Positions 1 through 6,866 of a DNA stretch of 6,866 nucleotides are shown piece by piece; position 1 is the first letter of the stretch; every line of letters starts with the position of its first letter. The translations under genes were made by a program, and so were the position numbers. Under the pieces are notes generated by a model. It was not told the DNA's origin. It was given only the letters and a program-made list of their open reading frames with translations, and searched no databases. The stretch is from Candidatus Competibacteraceae bacterium (GTDB lineage: Bacteria > Pseudomonadota > Gammaproteobacteria > Competibacterales > Competibacteraceae): contig JAAUQA010000171.1 of the NCBI GenBank assembly GCA_012032855.1, positions 1 through 6,866 of the forward strand. The letters run 5' to 3'.

Positions 1-416
1 TCGAAAATATCGCCGGTCGTTCTTTGCAGGATGCTCAATGCATCCCAATTGTCCCAGGATTCAGTGATCTTTCCGGCATCGATATGCTGGATGCTGATTC
101 CGGCTAGGGTAATGGCGTCGCCGTTCGGCGCAATACCCAGAAATTCACCCTGCTGAGAACCGCTCACCACCCAGCGGCTGGCTACCCGACTCCCCTCGGC
201 GATTTGATCCTCAATCGTGAAGCGAATGTCGGGAAAAGCGAACTGAAACATCACCGCAAACTGCTTGAGCGCTGCCGGTCCTTGTATGACCTCAGCTCGC
301 GCGGTGATATGACCTCGATAATCGACCGCATACAGTTCATCGACGACCGCTAGATTCCGTTCGTTCCAGATTTCTTGGAAGCTGCGGCGCGAAAGTAACT
401 TGTTGGCATCTGACAT
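1..416 (-). CDS. SnoaL-like ester cyclase family protein, 3' end cut by window edge
   Basis: A reading frame with no stop runs from an ATG at 416 to the left edge, giving 138 residues. It begins MSDANKLLSRRSFQEIWNER. Features of the SnoaL-like (NTF2-fold) cyclase family follow: an N-terminal helix with W-N-x-R-N, then FAFPDIRFTIEDQIAEG near residues 70-85, then a G-EFLGIAPNGD stretch near 105-115, and a C-terminal GKITESWDNWD motif near 125-130. Members are small cytoplasmic proteins of about 130-150 residues, so only a few residues should be missing. Family members range from polyketide ring cyclases to uncharacterised stress or catabolic proteins; the substrate here cannot be told. The start is supported by AAGGA (425-429 on the + strand) with 8 bases between it and ATG. 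It is transcribed away from the CoA-transferase gene across a shared promoter region. Confidence 0.85.
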   Translation of the reverse strand, partial: MSDANKLLSRRSFQEIWNERNLAVVDELYAVDYRGHITARAEVIQGPAALKQFAVMFQFAFPDIRFTIEDQIAEGSRVASRWVVSGSQQGEFLGIAPNGDAITLAGISIQHIDAGKITESWDNWDALSILQRTTGDIF

Positions 417-438
417 AATTGAATTCCTTGAGAACACC

Positions 439-488
439 GGCAGGTTTGCCGCTGTTAATGAGTTTAGACACTCAACCGGATACCTGCC
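439..488. promoter_or_regulatory. Nested inverted repeats in the divergent intergenic region, possible operator
   Basis: GGCAGGT (439-445) is the exact reverse complement of ACCTGCC (482-488). Between them TGAGT (459-463) pairs with ACTCA (470-474). The two dyads have nearly the same centre and overlap the candidate promoter of the ester cyclase gene. A repressor or activator site serving one or both divergent genes is an inference. Confidence 0.35.
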
Positions 489-490
489 AA
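463..490 (-). promoter_or_regulatory. Candidate sigma-70 promoter of the ester cyclase gene
   Basis: On the - strand, TTGGCA (485-490) lies 16 bases upstream of TCTAAA (463-468). These match the -35 consensus at 5 of 6 and the -10 consensus at 4 of 6 positions. A transcript would start about 40 bases before the ATG at 416, leaving room for the AAGGA ribosome site. Found by eye only. Confidence 0.35.
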
Positions 491-513
491 TAACTCGTTA
501 TGAAAATACGATC

Positions 514-519
514 TATACT
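514..519 (+). promoter_or_regulatory. Possible -10 box for the CoA-transferase gene
   Basis: TATACT matches the sigma-70 -10 consensus at 5 of 6 positions and sits 66 bases before the ATG at 586. No good -35 box is found at the usual spacing (TAACTC at 491-496 is poor), so an activator-dependent promoter is possible. A second AT-rich candidate, TATAAA at 564-569, is too close to the start codon. Confidence 0.2.
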
Positions 520-585
520 ATTGGATAGGGTCGGGTCCTTCTTCACTCGACAATCATCACGACTATAAAAACAAGTGAGCCAGCC

Positions 586-975
586 ATGCCTGTTTATTAT
601 CAAGATGTCAATCAATGTGCCGATGATATTATAACCATGATCGGTAATAATATCGTAATGGCAACACCATTAGCGTTAGGAAAACCGAATCAATTAGTCA
701 ATGCTATTTTCAGCAAAGCGCTGCACAATCCCGCAATCCATTTAAAAATATTGACAGCACTAACGTTAGAAAAACCAAAAGGTTCCAGTGATCTGGAGAA
801 ACGTTTTCTAGAACCTTTTGTGGCAAGAGTGTTCGGTGACTATCCGGAATTAGACTATGCCTTGGCACTTAGATCCGGGCAATTACCGCCTAACATTGAG
901 GTGGAAGAGTTTTTTTTTCAAACCCGGCTCATATATCAAAGTCGCTCATGCCCAACATCACCATACCAGCATTAA
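586..975 (+). CDS. CoA-transferase fragment 1: N-terminal part
   Basis: The frame from ATG 586 encodes 129 residues, starting MPVYYQDVNQCADDIITMIG. The family sequence holds to about residue 110 (PPNIEVEEFFF). The last ~19 residues, after the T9 run at 910-918, are out of frame and meaningless. It supplies the first part of the N-terminal CoA-transferase fold, including NIVMATPLALGKPNQLVNAI, and has no catalytic residue. If the T9 run is real in the genome, this is the only peptide made from the gene's own start. Confidence 0.75.
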   Translation: MPVYYQDVNQCADDIITMIGNNIVMATPLALGKPNQLVNAIFSKALHNPAIHLKILTALTLEKPKGSSDLEKRFLEPFVARVFGDYPELDYALALRSGQLPPNIEVEEFFFQTRLIYQSRSCPTSPYQH

Positions 976-1588
976 CTATACACACGTAGCCAGAGAGTTA
1001 GCGGAGAAAGGCGTTAACGTCATGGCGCAAATGATCAGCAAAAGAACAATTGCGGATCAGACTTATTATAGTCTCAGCGGCAACCCCGATGTTACGTTGG
1101 ATTTACTCTCTCTGCTCAAGGAACGAAACGTTCAGGACCGACCCTTCATGATGGTGGGTCAGGTTAATAACAACCTGCCGTTCATGTTTCATGATGCCAT
1201 GTTGCAAGCAGACGCATTCGATGCAGTTGTGGATAATTCTGAATACGATTTTAAACTATTCGGTCCACCCAATATGCCGGTCAGCACAGCGGATTACCTC
1301 CTGGGCATTCACGCCAGCACCCTCATTAAAGATGGCGGAACCGTACAAATAGGCATCGGTTCTTTGGGTGACGCGATCACTTATGCTTGCAAATTACGCC
1401 ATGAGGATAACAAGCTTTACAATACGCTGCTAACGGATTTAGCCATTACCGAACAATGCGCCGAAACAATGATTAAGATCGGCGGCAATAATCCTTTTAA
1501 CGAAGGCTTGTACGGTTCCAGCGAGATGTTTGTCAATGGATTCTGGCATCTTTTCCAAGCCGGTATTTTAAAAACGGCGAGTTTATGA
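857..1588 (+). CDS. CoA-transferase fragment 2: catalytic middle part
   Basis: The frame is open from an ATG at 857, but true family sequence begins only at about 911 (FFFKPGSYIKVAHAQHH), so the first ~18 codons are an out-of-frame overlap with fragment 1. It contains NYTHVARELAEKGVNVMAQMISKR, a GTVQIGIGSLGDAITYA stretch, and YGSSEMFVNGFWHLFQAGILK with the likely catalytic Glu at 1523-1525. Homology ends at the A5 run (1570-1574); the last residues, TASL, are out of frame. No ribosome site of its own is evident. Confidence 0.75.
   Translation: MPWHLDPGNYRLTLRWKSFFFKPGSYIKVAHAQHHHTSINYTHVARELAEKGVNVMAQMISKRTIADQTYYSLSGNPDVTLDLLSLLKERNVQDRPFMMVGQVNNNLPFMFHDAMLQADAFDAVVDNSEYDFKLFGPPNMPVSTADYLLGIHASTLIKDGGTVQIGIGSLGDAITYACKLRHEDNKLYNTLLTDLAITEQCAETMIKIGGNNPFNEGLYGSSEMFVNGFWHLFQAGILKTASL
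910..918 (+). other. Frameshift at a T9 run
   Basis: Removing one T restores GAG TTT TTT TTC AAA CCC GGC, read E-F-F-F-K-P-G, which is what the family shows here. One extra base moves the gene from frame 1 to frame 2. Confidence 0.85.
1570..1574 (+). other. Frameshift at an A5 run
   Basis: Removing one A gives GGT ATT TTA AAA CGG CGA GTT TAT GAT, read G-I-L-K-R-R-V-Y-D, the expected continuation. The shift is from frame 2 to frame 3. Confidence 0.85.
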
Positions 1589-1610
1589 TCATATCGGACT
1601 GCAAAAATTA

Positions 1611-2762
1611 TTGAATCAGGGGAAAATAAAGCCAACCATTACTGCTGAAACCCTTGATAACCTGTTAGAGGCAGGTGTTATTCATGCCCAACTGACTCAG
1701 GAGGATTTTGATTTTCTGCAACACTTCGGGATTTTCAAACAAGGTTTGAGTTATCAAACCGATCATATTGCAATAGATGATAACCAGAGTTTTTCGACCG
1801 ATTTAACCCATATTAATAACCGAGCCGAGCTAGTTAAACACTGTCTAGGCACGCATTTAGAAAATGGTATCGTTTTGCATGCCGGTTTTTTCTTGGGCCC
1901 GCAAAGTTTATACGAGGCATTAAGACATCTCGACGAACGGGAAAGTCAGGCATTCTTCATGACCGGCGTGAGTCATGTTAATCAACTCTACGGACACGAG
2001 GAATTAGCAGCTCTGCAGAGAAAAGACGCCCGTTTCATCAATACTACGATGATGGTGACTTTGCTTGGCGCCGCGGTTTCCGACGGCTTGGAAGACGGAC
2101 AGGTGATTAGCGGAGTAGGCGGTCAATATAATTTCGTGGCGATGGCTCATGCGTTGTGTGGCGCACGTTCGATTCTCATGCTCAAAAGCACCCGCAGCAA
2201 GGGCAGCGATGTCAGTTCCAATATCGTCTGGAACTATGGTCATGTCACCATTCCCCGCCACTTGCGAGATATCGTCATCACCGAATACGGCATCGCCGAT
2301 TTGCGAGGTCAATCCGATCAAAACGTCATTGCCGCGCTGCTCAATATCACGGATTCGAGATTTCAAGAACAGCTGTTGGAAAAGGCCAAACGGGCGGGGA
2401 AAATCGCTCAGGATTATCAGATCCCTGCCATATTCAGAAATAATACCCCGGAACGTCTTGAAACAGCGCTGACCGGTTATAAGGAACAGGGGTTATTTAA
2501 GGATTTTCCCTTCGGCACGGACTTTACTCCTGAAGAGCTGGTTCTGGTGAAGGTATTGAAAAATCTGAAGGCCCATTTATCGTCCATGGGCGGGCTGCTC
2601 AAAAGCGTTTTTCATACCATAGAGGTTGGAAAAATCCCGCCCGCTGCACAGCCCTACCTAGCCAGATTGGGATTGGCCGAACCAGAAAGCTGGAAAGATG
2701 AAATCATCCAAAGAATGATTCTGGCCGAGCTTATCTCCGGTGGTCATGTCGCTGACGAATAG
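1611..2762 (+). CDS. CoA-transferase fragment 3: C-terminal domain
   Basis: Family sequence in this frame actually begins at 1572 (KRRVYDHIGLQKLLNQG), upstream of the first possible start, TTG 1611, so 1611 is an artefact of the broken frame. The part holds FMTGVSHVNQLYG, FINTTMMVTLLGAAVSDGLE, the glycine loop ISGVGGQYNFVAMA, the H-V-T-I-P-R and VITEYGIADLRG motifs of the acetyl-CoA hydrolase C-terminal domain, and a helical tail ending ELISGGHVADE. The stop is TAG at 2760-2762. Confidence 0.8.
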   Translation: MNQGKIKPTITAETLDNLLEAGVIHAQLTQEDFDFLQHFGIFKQGLSYQTDHIAIDDNQSFSTDLTHINNRAELVKHCLGTHLENGIVLHAGFFLGPQSLYEALRHLDERESQAFFMTGVSHVNQLYGHEELAALQRKDARFINTTMMVTLLGAAVSDGLEDGQVISGVGGQYNFVAMAHALCGARSILMLKSTRSKGSDVSSNIVWNYGHVTIPRHLRDIVITEYGIADLRGQSDQNVIAALLNITDSRFQEQLLEKAKRAGKIAQDYQIPAIFRNNTPERLETALTGYKEQGLFKDFPFGTDFTPEELVLVKVLKNLKAHLSSMGGLLKSVFHTIEVGKIPPAAQPYLARLGLAEPESWKDEIIQRMILAELISGGHVADE

Positions 2763-2775
2763 TCACGCGCCGGGT

Positions 2776-2840
2776 ACCGTTACAAAACCGTTGCAAACCG
2801 TTACGCAAATGCATTCCAGAGACATCGTCCGGTTACAAAA
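2776..2840 (+). repeat. Short imperfect repeats of ACCGTTRCAAA
   Basis: ACCGTTACAAA (2776-2786) is followed directly by ACCGTTGCAAA (2787-2797), then ACCGTTACGCAAA (2797-2809), with a fourth relative, CCGGTTACAAAA, at 2829-2840. The first two copies are exactly 11 bases apart, about one helical turn. They start 14 bases after the CoA-transferase stop and precede the GAF gene. They could be binding sites for a regulator; nothing here identifies one. Confidence 0.5.
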
Positions 2841-2875
2841 CCCGGTTAGGCTCATGTTTGTCTCAAGCTACCGAT

Positions 2876-2909
2876 TCACAATTCTACGTTGTGATTTCGA
2901 AACATCACA
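2876..2909. promoter_or_regulatory. Overlapping dyads TCACAA / TTGTGA / TCACA upstream of the GAF gene
   Basis: TCACAA (2876-2881) pairs with TTGTGA (2889-2894) across 7 bases. The same TGTGA (2890-2894) pairs again with TCACA (2905-2909) across 10 bases, and that gap contains the 8-base palindrome TTTCGAAA (2895-2902). The block ends 17 bases before the ATG at 2926. The half-sites resemble those of CRP/FNR-type regulators, but the spacings (7 and 10) differ from the usual 6, so the binding protein is unknown. Confidence 0.35.
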
Positions 2910-2925
2910 CCGGCAGCGCATTATC

Positions 2926-3492
2926 ATGACAGCAAGCAACGGTTCCGATGAGTTTAAACCAATGATCTCTCTGCAACAGCTCAATCCAGTCACTTCCCCT
3001 AATACCAAAAAATGCCCTGCTGCTGATCAATACTCACTCGCAGAACTGCTCGTGCCGTGGGTAAAGTGCGCGCTGGAGAACACCGGCGCTGAAACCGCCA
3101 TTATGCTTCTAGCTTGCGGCGACCAACTGTTGATCCAGGCGATTGCTTCGACCGAAAACGACACGGTACGAGTCAAACAAGCGATTTCAATTAATACGTT
3201 GGCGGCCCTGGAGGAGCAATGTTTGTTACTACCCTTATCGCTCATCAATCATGTTGCGCGAACCTTCGAAAGGGTACTAACGGGTAACGCCCTTCAAGAT
3301 GAACGGATAATGTCCGACCCCTATATTCAACTCACTCAGCCGCTATCGATTCTTTGCGAACCCATTCGGACTAGCACCAAGCTGATCGGCATGATGTATC
3401 TGGAAAACCATCAGGTACAGGATGCGTTTACCGAAGCGCACCTTCATGCTTTAAATGCACTGTGTTCCCAAGCAGCCAGTGCGCTGGAATAA
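2926..3492 (+). CDS. Small stand-alone GAF-domain protein
   Basis: This encodes 188 residues from ATG 2926 to the stop at 3490-3492. Nearly all of it after residue ~35 is one GAF domain: SLAELLVPWVKCALENTGAE, then INHVARTFERVLTGNA, DPYIQLTQPLSILCEPI, LIGMMYLENHQVQDAFTEAH and LNALCSQAASALE. It closely resembles the GAF domain of very large multi-domain sensor kinases that combine a protein-kinase-like domain, a predicted ATPase and a histidine kinase (motifs V-A-R-T, DPYI, S-x-L-C-x-P, G-x-x-Y-L-E-N, SQAA). Here none of those partner domains is present. It could bind a small ligand and act in trans, or be a remnant of such a kinase. The start is uncertain: the frame is open back to GTG 2740, overlapping the CoA-transferase stop, with in-frame ATGs at 2746, 2854, 2926 and 2962 and no strong ribosome site at any. 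I chose 2926 because upstream sequence is repetitive and not GAF-like. Confidence 0.7.
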   Translation: MTASNGSDEFKPMISLQQLNPVTSPNTKKCPAADQYSLAELLVPWVKCALENTGAETAIMLLACGDQLLIQAIASTENDTVRVKQAISINTLAALEEQCLLLPLSLINHVARTFERVLTGNALQDERIMSDPYIQLTQPLSILCEPIRTSTKLIGMMYLENHQVQDAFTEAHLHALNALCSQAASALE

Positions 3493-3749
3493 TCAGCAAT
3501 TATTGATGATCATCTTAGTTCACTATGGATTCCGGTCAGTTACCTGAGCAACGTGCACTAAGCAACGGTATCAATAACCCCTTACCGCGTTTCCTAGCGT
3601 TATGAACGAACTGAAAAAACCTCAGACACAGTGACAGTTACCCTTTACCCGCTGGTTTAGAGAGGTTGCCATTATCCCAGATTCCCCTCCTTAATGAGAT
3701 TGGTTACTGTACTCAGCTGACGAATTCGAGTGATTAAAAAGTGATTCTC
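3493..3749. other. Intergenic region between GAF gene and sensor kinase
   Basis: No convincing gene lies in these 257 bases. Just past the GAF stop are a weak AT-only hairpin (AATAAT 3488-3493 with ATTATT 3499-3504) and the perfect palindrome GATGATCATC (3505-3514). Neither is followed by a T run, so they do not make a standard terminator. A promoter candidate for the kinase lies at 3666-3695. Confidence 0.5.
3666..3695 (+). promoter_or_regulatory. Candidate sigma-70 promoter of the sensor kinase gene
   Basis: TTGCCA (3666-3671, 5 of 6 to consensus) is followed after 18 bases by CTTAAT (3690-3695, 4 of 6). A start of transcription near 3702 would leave about 48 bases before ATG 3750. Found by eye only. 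Confidence 0.3.
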
Positions 3750-3965
3750 ATGAATGATAGTCAAACCACACAAAGACTGGCTAAAAAGTCGTCATGGGAC
3801 ATTGAGGCAAGATCTTATGCTTGGCTTGAGCACTCGCCAGTTTGCACAAAAATAGTAGATCTTAATTTTAATCTGAAATATATAAGTTCTTCGGGCATAA
3901 GAGACCTCAAGATCAATAACATTACAGATTACTATGGAAAACCCTATCCTTTTTCTTTATCCTGA
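3750..3965 (+). CDS. Sensor kinase fragment 1: start of PAS 1
   Basis: This fragment encodes 71 residues, beginning MNDSQTTQRLAKKSSWDIEA. The PAS core shows as WLEHSPVCTKIVDLNFNLKY, then [23 protein letters not shown]. The frame ends at TGA 3963-3965 straight after the frame change near 3950-3958. Confidence 0.7.
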   Translation: MNDSQTTQRLAKKSSWDIEARSYAWLEHSPVCTKIVDLNFNLKYISSSGIRDLKINNITDYYGKPYPFSLS

Positions 3966-4809
3966 TTCATTCCGGGCCTCTATGGCTAATAATCTAGTGA
4001 AAGCCAAAGAATCAGGACAGGTCATCACCCAAGAAGCTCCAGCAAATGATACAGAAGGGAATAAATTATGGTATCGCTCTACGCTTGTCCCAATTAAAAA
4101 TGATGAGGGCAAAATTGATTATTTCATGATTGTAGCCGTAAACATCACTGCACAAAAACAGGCTGAAGAAGACCTGAAGCATACCCTTGATGATATGGAA
4201 GTTCAGGTTGAAAAGCGCACTGCTGAGCTTTATCAGAGTGAAGAGCGATTTTCGCTGGCTATGCGTGGAGCTAATGATGGACTGTGGGACTGGGATCTGG
4301 AAACCGATGAGGTGTATTACTCACCCCGCTGGAAAAGCATGCTGGGTTATGAGGAGAGTGAACTCGAAGCTAGGATTGATACCTGGAAAGCGCTGGTTCA
4401 TCCAGATGATAGGGATTGGGTGCTTGAAAAGGCGCGAGATTACATTGAAGGCCGGGCAGATTCATTTGAAGTTGAAATGCGCATGCAGCATAAGGGTGGG
4501 CATGAGGTTATTGTGCTGTCTCGCGCTTTTCTCGTACACAGCGATGCCAGTGATAAAGCGATTCGTTTGGTCGGAACCCATGTAGACATCACTGAACGAA
4601 AGATGACTGAACAGTTCATTTTATCAACTTCAGACATCCTCAAGATGATCGCAATACGGGAGCCAGCGAGCGATATATATGATGCCATCGCACATCTCTA
4701 TGAATCACGTCACCCGGGATTGCGCTGCTCAATGCTAGTCCTAGTGGGCACCAAGCTTATGCACGGCGGAGCACCCCAGTCTACCCAAGGAATACTGCGA
4801 TGCAGTTAA
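3934..4809 (+). CDS. Sensor kinase fragment 2: rest of PAS 1, PAS 2 and start of GAF
   Basis: The frame opens at ATG 3934, but kinase sequence starts about 3958 ([20 protein letters not shown]). It carries the PAS 1 C-terminal strand and PAC segment ([20 protein letters not shown]), a coiled coil, the complete PAS 2, and the GAF N-terminus ([20 protein letters not shown]). Family sequence ends at GGAP, where the C4 run (4774-4777) shifts the frame; the last ~10 residues are spurious. Confidence 0.75.
   Translation: MENPILFLYPDSFRASMANNLVKAKESGQVITQEAPANDTEGNKLWYRSTLVPIKNDEGKIDYFMIVAVNITAQKQAEEDLKHTLDDMEVQVEKRTAELYQSEERFSLAMRGANDGLWDWDLETDEVYYSPRWKSMLGYEESELEARIDTWKALVHPDDRDWVLEKARDYIEGRADSFEVEMRMQHKGGHEVIVLSRAFLVHSDASDKAIRLVGTHVDITERKMTEQFILSTSDILKMIAIREPASDIYDAIAHLYESRHPGLRCSMLVLVGTKLMHGGAPQSTQGILRCS
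3950..3958 (+). other. Frameshift near a T5 run in PAS 1
   Basis: Frame 3 gives GKPYPFSL and frame 1 continues YPDSFRASM. One T removed from T5 (3950-3954) gives PFLYPDSF. Two missing bases would instead give PFSLYPDSF. The second may fit the PAS family spacing better, so the exact error is ambiguous. Confidence 0.7.
4774..4777 (+). other. Frameshift at a C4 run in the GAF domain
   Basis: Removing one C gives GGA GCA CCC AGT CTA CCC AAG GAA TAC, read G-A-P-S-L-P-K-E-Y, matching the usual GAF sequence of this type. Confidence 0.85.
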
Positions 4810-4813
4810 TGGG

Positions 4814-5494
4814 TTGGAAAACGGCCCTGATGTTGGCTCATGTGGTACATCCACCTACACTGGAAAACGAGTGCTCGTCGAGAATATTGAGACAGACCCT
4901 AAATGGGAACATCTTAAACATGTGGCTCTCCCGCATGGTTTGCGCTGCTGCTGGTCTGAGCCTATCAGGAACTCGTCAGGTAAAGTATTGGGTGCGTTTG
5001 GTATGTATTACAATCATCCTGCACTACCCAATGAGAGAGAATTAAATGACCTTGCGTCCGCAGCAAGGCTTGCCGGAATCATCATGGAGCGGGAGCATTC
5101 GGAAAAGGAACTCAATCAGCACAAAAATCATCTTGAAGAGCTCGTTGTTGACCGCACCCTAGAACTTGAAAAGGCCAAGAAGGAGGCAGAAGAAGCCAAC
5201 CAGACCAAAAGCTTGTTTCTTGCCAATATGAGCCACGAGATCCGCACCCCGATAAACGGGGTACTAGGCATGATCGAATTGTTGCTCCGCTCTGACCTGG
5301 ATGAGCGTCAGCGCCGCCAAGCAGATACAGCCCACCGATCCGCCCAGTCCTTGCTTGGCATTATCGACACCGTGCTTGATTTCTCTAAGATCGAGGCCGG
5401 ACGGGTGCAACTGTCCGAAGAGGATTTTAACTTGCGATCCCTGCTCGAAGAATGCTGGGTTCTGGTGGCGGATCAAGCGAAGCAAAAGGGTTAG
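4814..5494 (+). CDS. Sensor kinase fragment 3: rest of GAF, coiled coil and HisKA
   Basis: In-frame kinase sequence starts upstream of ATG 4814, at 4778 ([20 protein letters not shown]). The GAF half is of the type with a G-S-C-G motif and [13 protein letters not shown] near its centre. Then come [20 protein letters not shown], a charged coiled coil, and the HisKA domain with the H box at 5222-5270 and [19 protein letters not shown]. It ends QAKQKG at the TAG produced by the frame change at 5488-5490. Confidence 0.78.
   Translation: MENGPDVGSCGTSTYTGKRVLVENIETDPKWEHLKHVALPHGLRCCWSEPIRNSSGKVLGAFGMYYNHPALPNERELNDLASAARLAGIIMEREHSEKELNQHKNHLEELVVDRTLELEKAKKEAEEANQTKSLFLANMSHEIRTPINGVLGMIELLLRSDLDERQRRQADTAHRSAQSLLGIIDTVLDFSKIEAGRVQLSEEDFNLRSLLEECWVLVADQAKQKG
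5488..5490 (+). other. Frameshift at a G3 run between HisKA and HATPase
   Basis: Adding one G gives AAG GGG TTA GTG TTG, read K-G-L-V-L, the expected link into the ATPase domain. This is the only break of the five that is clearly a missing base. Confidence 0.85.
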
Positions 5495-5806
5495 TGTTGA
5501 CCCATTCACTCCCAGCCGATCTGCACGCCGATTTGCATGGTGATCCGACCCGATTACGGCAGATACTGGTGAATCTCCTAGGCAATGCGGTCAAATTCAC
5601 CGAGCAGGGTGAGATACGACTGGGAGTGCGGGTGCTAAGTCAGGACGAGACTGGTCTGAAACTACAGTTCGAGATTGACGATACTGGACTGGGCATTGAG
5701 CCCGACCAAATAAACCGCATATTCAACGCCTTCGAGCAGATAGACGGGAGTAGCAGCCGCCACCACAGTGGAACCGGGCTCGGTTTGGCTATAACCCGCC
5801 AATTGG

Positions 5807-6550
<744 letters not shown>

Positions 6551-6686
6551 CGAGCCTCCTGAACGAGCCCGCGCTGACGCCCCTCGCCAAGCGGGAGAGC
6601 CGTGCGCGGGAAGGGTCGCACGTACCCCATCATCCTACCGCACGGGGGTGACCTCCGACGCGAGTTCTCAAGGGAAAAAGGGGGTT
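6551..6686 (-). other. Leader region between the DciA-like gene and gyrB
   Basis: No gene is visible in these 136 bases on the - strand. TAGGAT (about 6632-6637 read on the - strand) fits the loose TANNNT -10 pattern of high-G+C organisms but has no good -35 box, so a separate gyrB promoter is possible and not shown. Confidence 0.3.
6555..6560 (-). promoter_or_regulatory. Strong ribosome-binding site deciding the TTG start of gyrB
   Basis: AGGAGG on the - strand is a full match to the anti-Shine-Dalgarno core. It stands four bases from TTG 6550, shorter than usual. No in-frame ATG lies nearby upstream of the conserved region. Confidence 0.6.
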
Positions 6687-6866
6687 CTAGCTGGGATTTC
6701 GCACGACGACGCGCACCGAGGCCAGCGCTCCTCCTCCGAGTGCCTCGTCCGCCTTCCTCAGGATCTCCGCCTGCAGGAACGTCGCCTGTGCGCCCCACGG
6801 ACCGCTCGTCGCTCCGACGGTCAGGACCCCATCGTCGACCGAGATCGGCGCCGTCGCGGCGGCGAG
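6687..6866 (-). CDS. DciA-like (DUF721) protein, C-terminal part only
   Basis: The last 59 residues run from the right edge to TAG at 6687-6689. They read LAAATAPISVDDGVLTVGAT, then SGPWGAQATFLQAEILRKAD and EALGGGALASVRVVVRNPS. The DGVLTV strand, the W-A-x-x-x-x-x-L-Q helix and the final V-R-x-V-V-x-N-P strand are the usual end of DUF721 proteins, whose relative DciA helps load the replicative helicase. In Actinobacteria this gene typically lies between recF and gyrB, which is its position here. The N-terminus is outside the window. Confidence 0.7.
   Translation of the reverse strand, partial: LAAATAPISVDDGVLTVGATSGPWGAQATFLQAEILRKADEALGGGALASVRVVVRNPS

Larger units (their letters stand above)
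586..2762 (+). pseudogene. Acetyl-CoA hydrolase / CoA-transferase family protein (long form), interrupted by two frameshifts
   Basis: Read through its two frame changes, this is one gene of about 724 codons, from ATG 586 to TAG 2760-2762. The family moves CoA between acetate or other short acids and acyl-CoA, or hydrolyses acetyl-CoA, in the cytoplasm by way of a glutamyl-CoA intermediate. The likely catalytic Glu is near residue 313, in YGSSEMFVNGF, which corresponds to the HTEMFSDG-type motif of related CoA-transferases. The glycine loop ISGVGGQYNFVAMAHAL (about 2107-2150) matches the CoA/oxyanion loop, and VITEYGIADLRG follows in the C-terminal family domain. At over 700 residues it belongs to a long group, larger than the ~430-500 residue acetate CoA-transferases, with an extra C-terminal helical part. 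Only a weak ribosome site (AAGTGAG, 573-579) precedes ATG. Both breaks are single extra bases in homopolymers, so the gene may be intact in the organism. The exact substrate is not known. Confidence 0.82.

Noticed and set aside
910..1574. Programmed ribosomal frameshifting in the CoA-transferase
   Set aside because: Two separate shifts would be needed, there is no known precedent for this family, and the same kind of break occurs in the unrelated kinase gene.
2004..2366. Antisense frame inside the CoA-transferase gene
   Set aside because: The + strand frame is strongly conserved there; the opposite frame has no recognisable domain or ribosome site.
2740..2925. Extension of the GAF protein back to GTG 2740 with translational coupling to the CoA-transferase
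   Set aside because: The added residues are not GAF-like, come largely from repetitive DNA, and no ribosome site supports the start. The overlap looks accidental, though it cannot be ruled out.
3488..3514. Rho-independent terminator after the GAF gene
   Set aside because: The stem is six A/T pairs and no T run follows; the neighbouring GATGATCATC palindrome is also not followed by T's.

Overview
The window reads as a composite of at least two, probably three, unrelated pieces of bacterial DNA, most likely a metagenome contig. Positions 1 to about 5890 have moderate G+C and proteobacterial-type genes; I lean towards Gammaproteobacteria, but this rests on protein resemblance only. From about 5925 to the end the DNA is much richer in G+C. 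At 6092-6866 it carries the start of gyrB preceded by a DciA/DUF721-type gene, an order typical of actinobacterial chromosomes near the origin of replication.

Layout of the left part. A SnoaL-like ester cyclase gene runs leftwards off the edge (1-416). It shares a 169-base divergent promoter region, containing a dyad, with a long acetyl-CoA hydrolase/CoA-transferase gene (586-2762, +). Next come a stretch of short ACCGTTRCAAA-like repeats and overlapping TCACA/TGTGA dyads (2776-2909), then a small stand-alone GAF-domain protein (2926-3492). A 257-base gap follows, then a PAS-PAS-GAF-HisKA-HATPase sensor histidine kinase (3750 to about 5892).

Two genes are broken by frameshifts, and the breaks share a pattern. 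The CoA-transferase changes frame at a T9 run and an A5 run. The kinase changes frame near a T5 run, at a C4 run and at a G3 run. Four of the five are repaired exactly by adding or removing one base of the run. This looks like homopolymer error in sequencing rather than decay, so both genes are probably intact in the source organism.

Right part. The kinase stops matching its family after the end of the ATPase domain. About 200 bases follow that look coding on the + strand but that I cannot name. Then comes the first ~153 residues of GyrB on the - strand, cut off in the middle of the ATPase domain. A truncated gyrB beside a truncated kinase cannot be a normal chromosome arrangement, so the joins near 5890-5925 and 6086-6094 are best read as chimeric.

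Functionally, the left part pairs acyl-CoA/acetate metabolism with two signalling proteins (GAF protein and hybrid-type sensor kinase). No tRNA, rRNA, CRISPR array or insertion sequence was seen, and I found no convincing new system.
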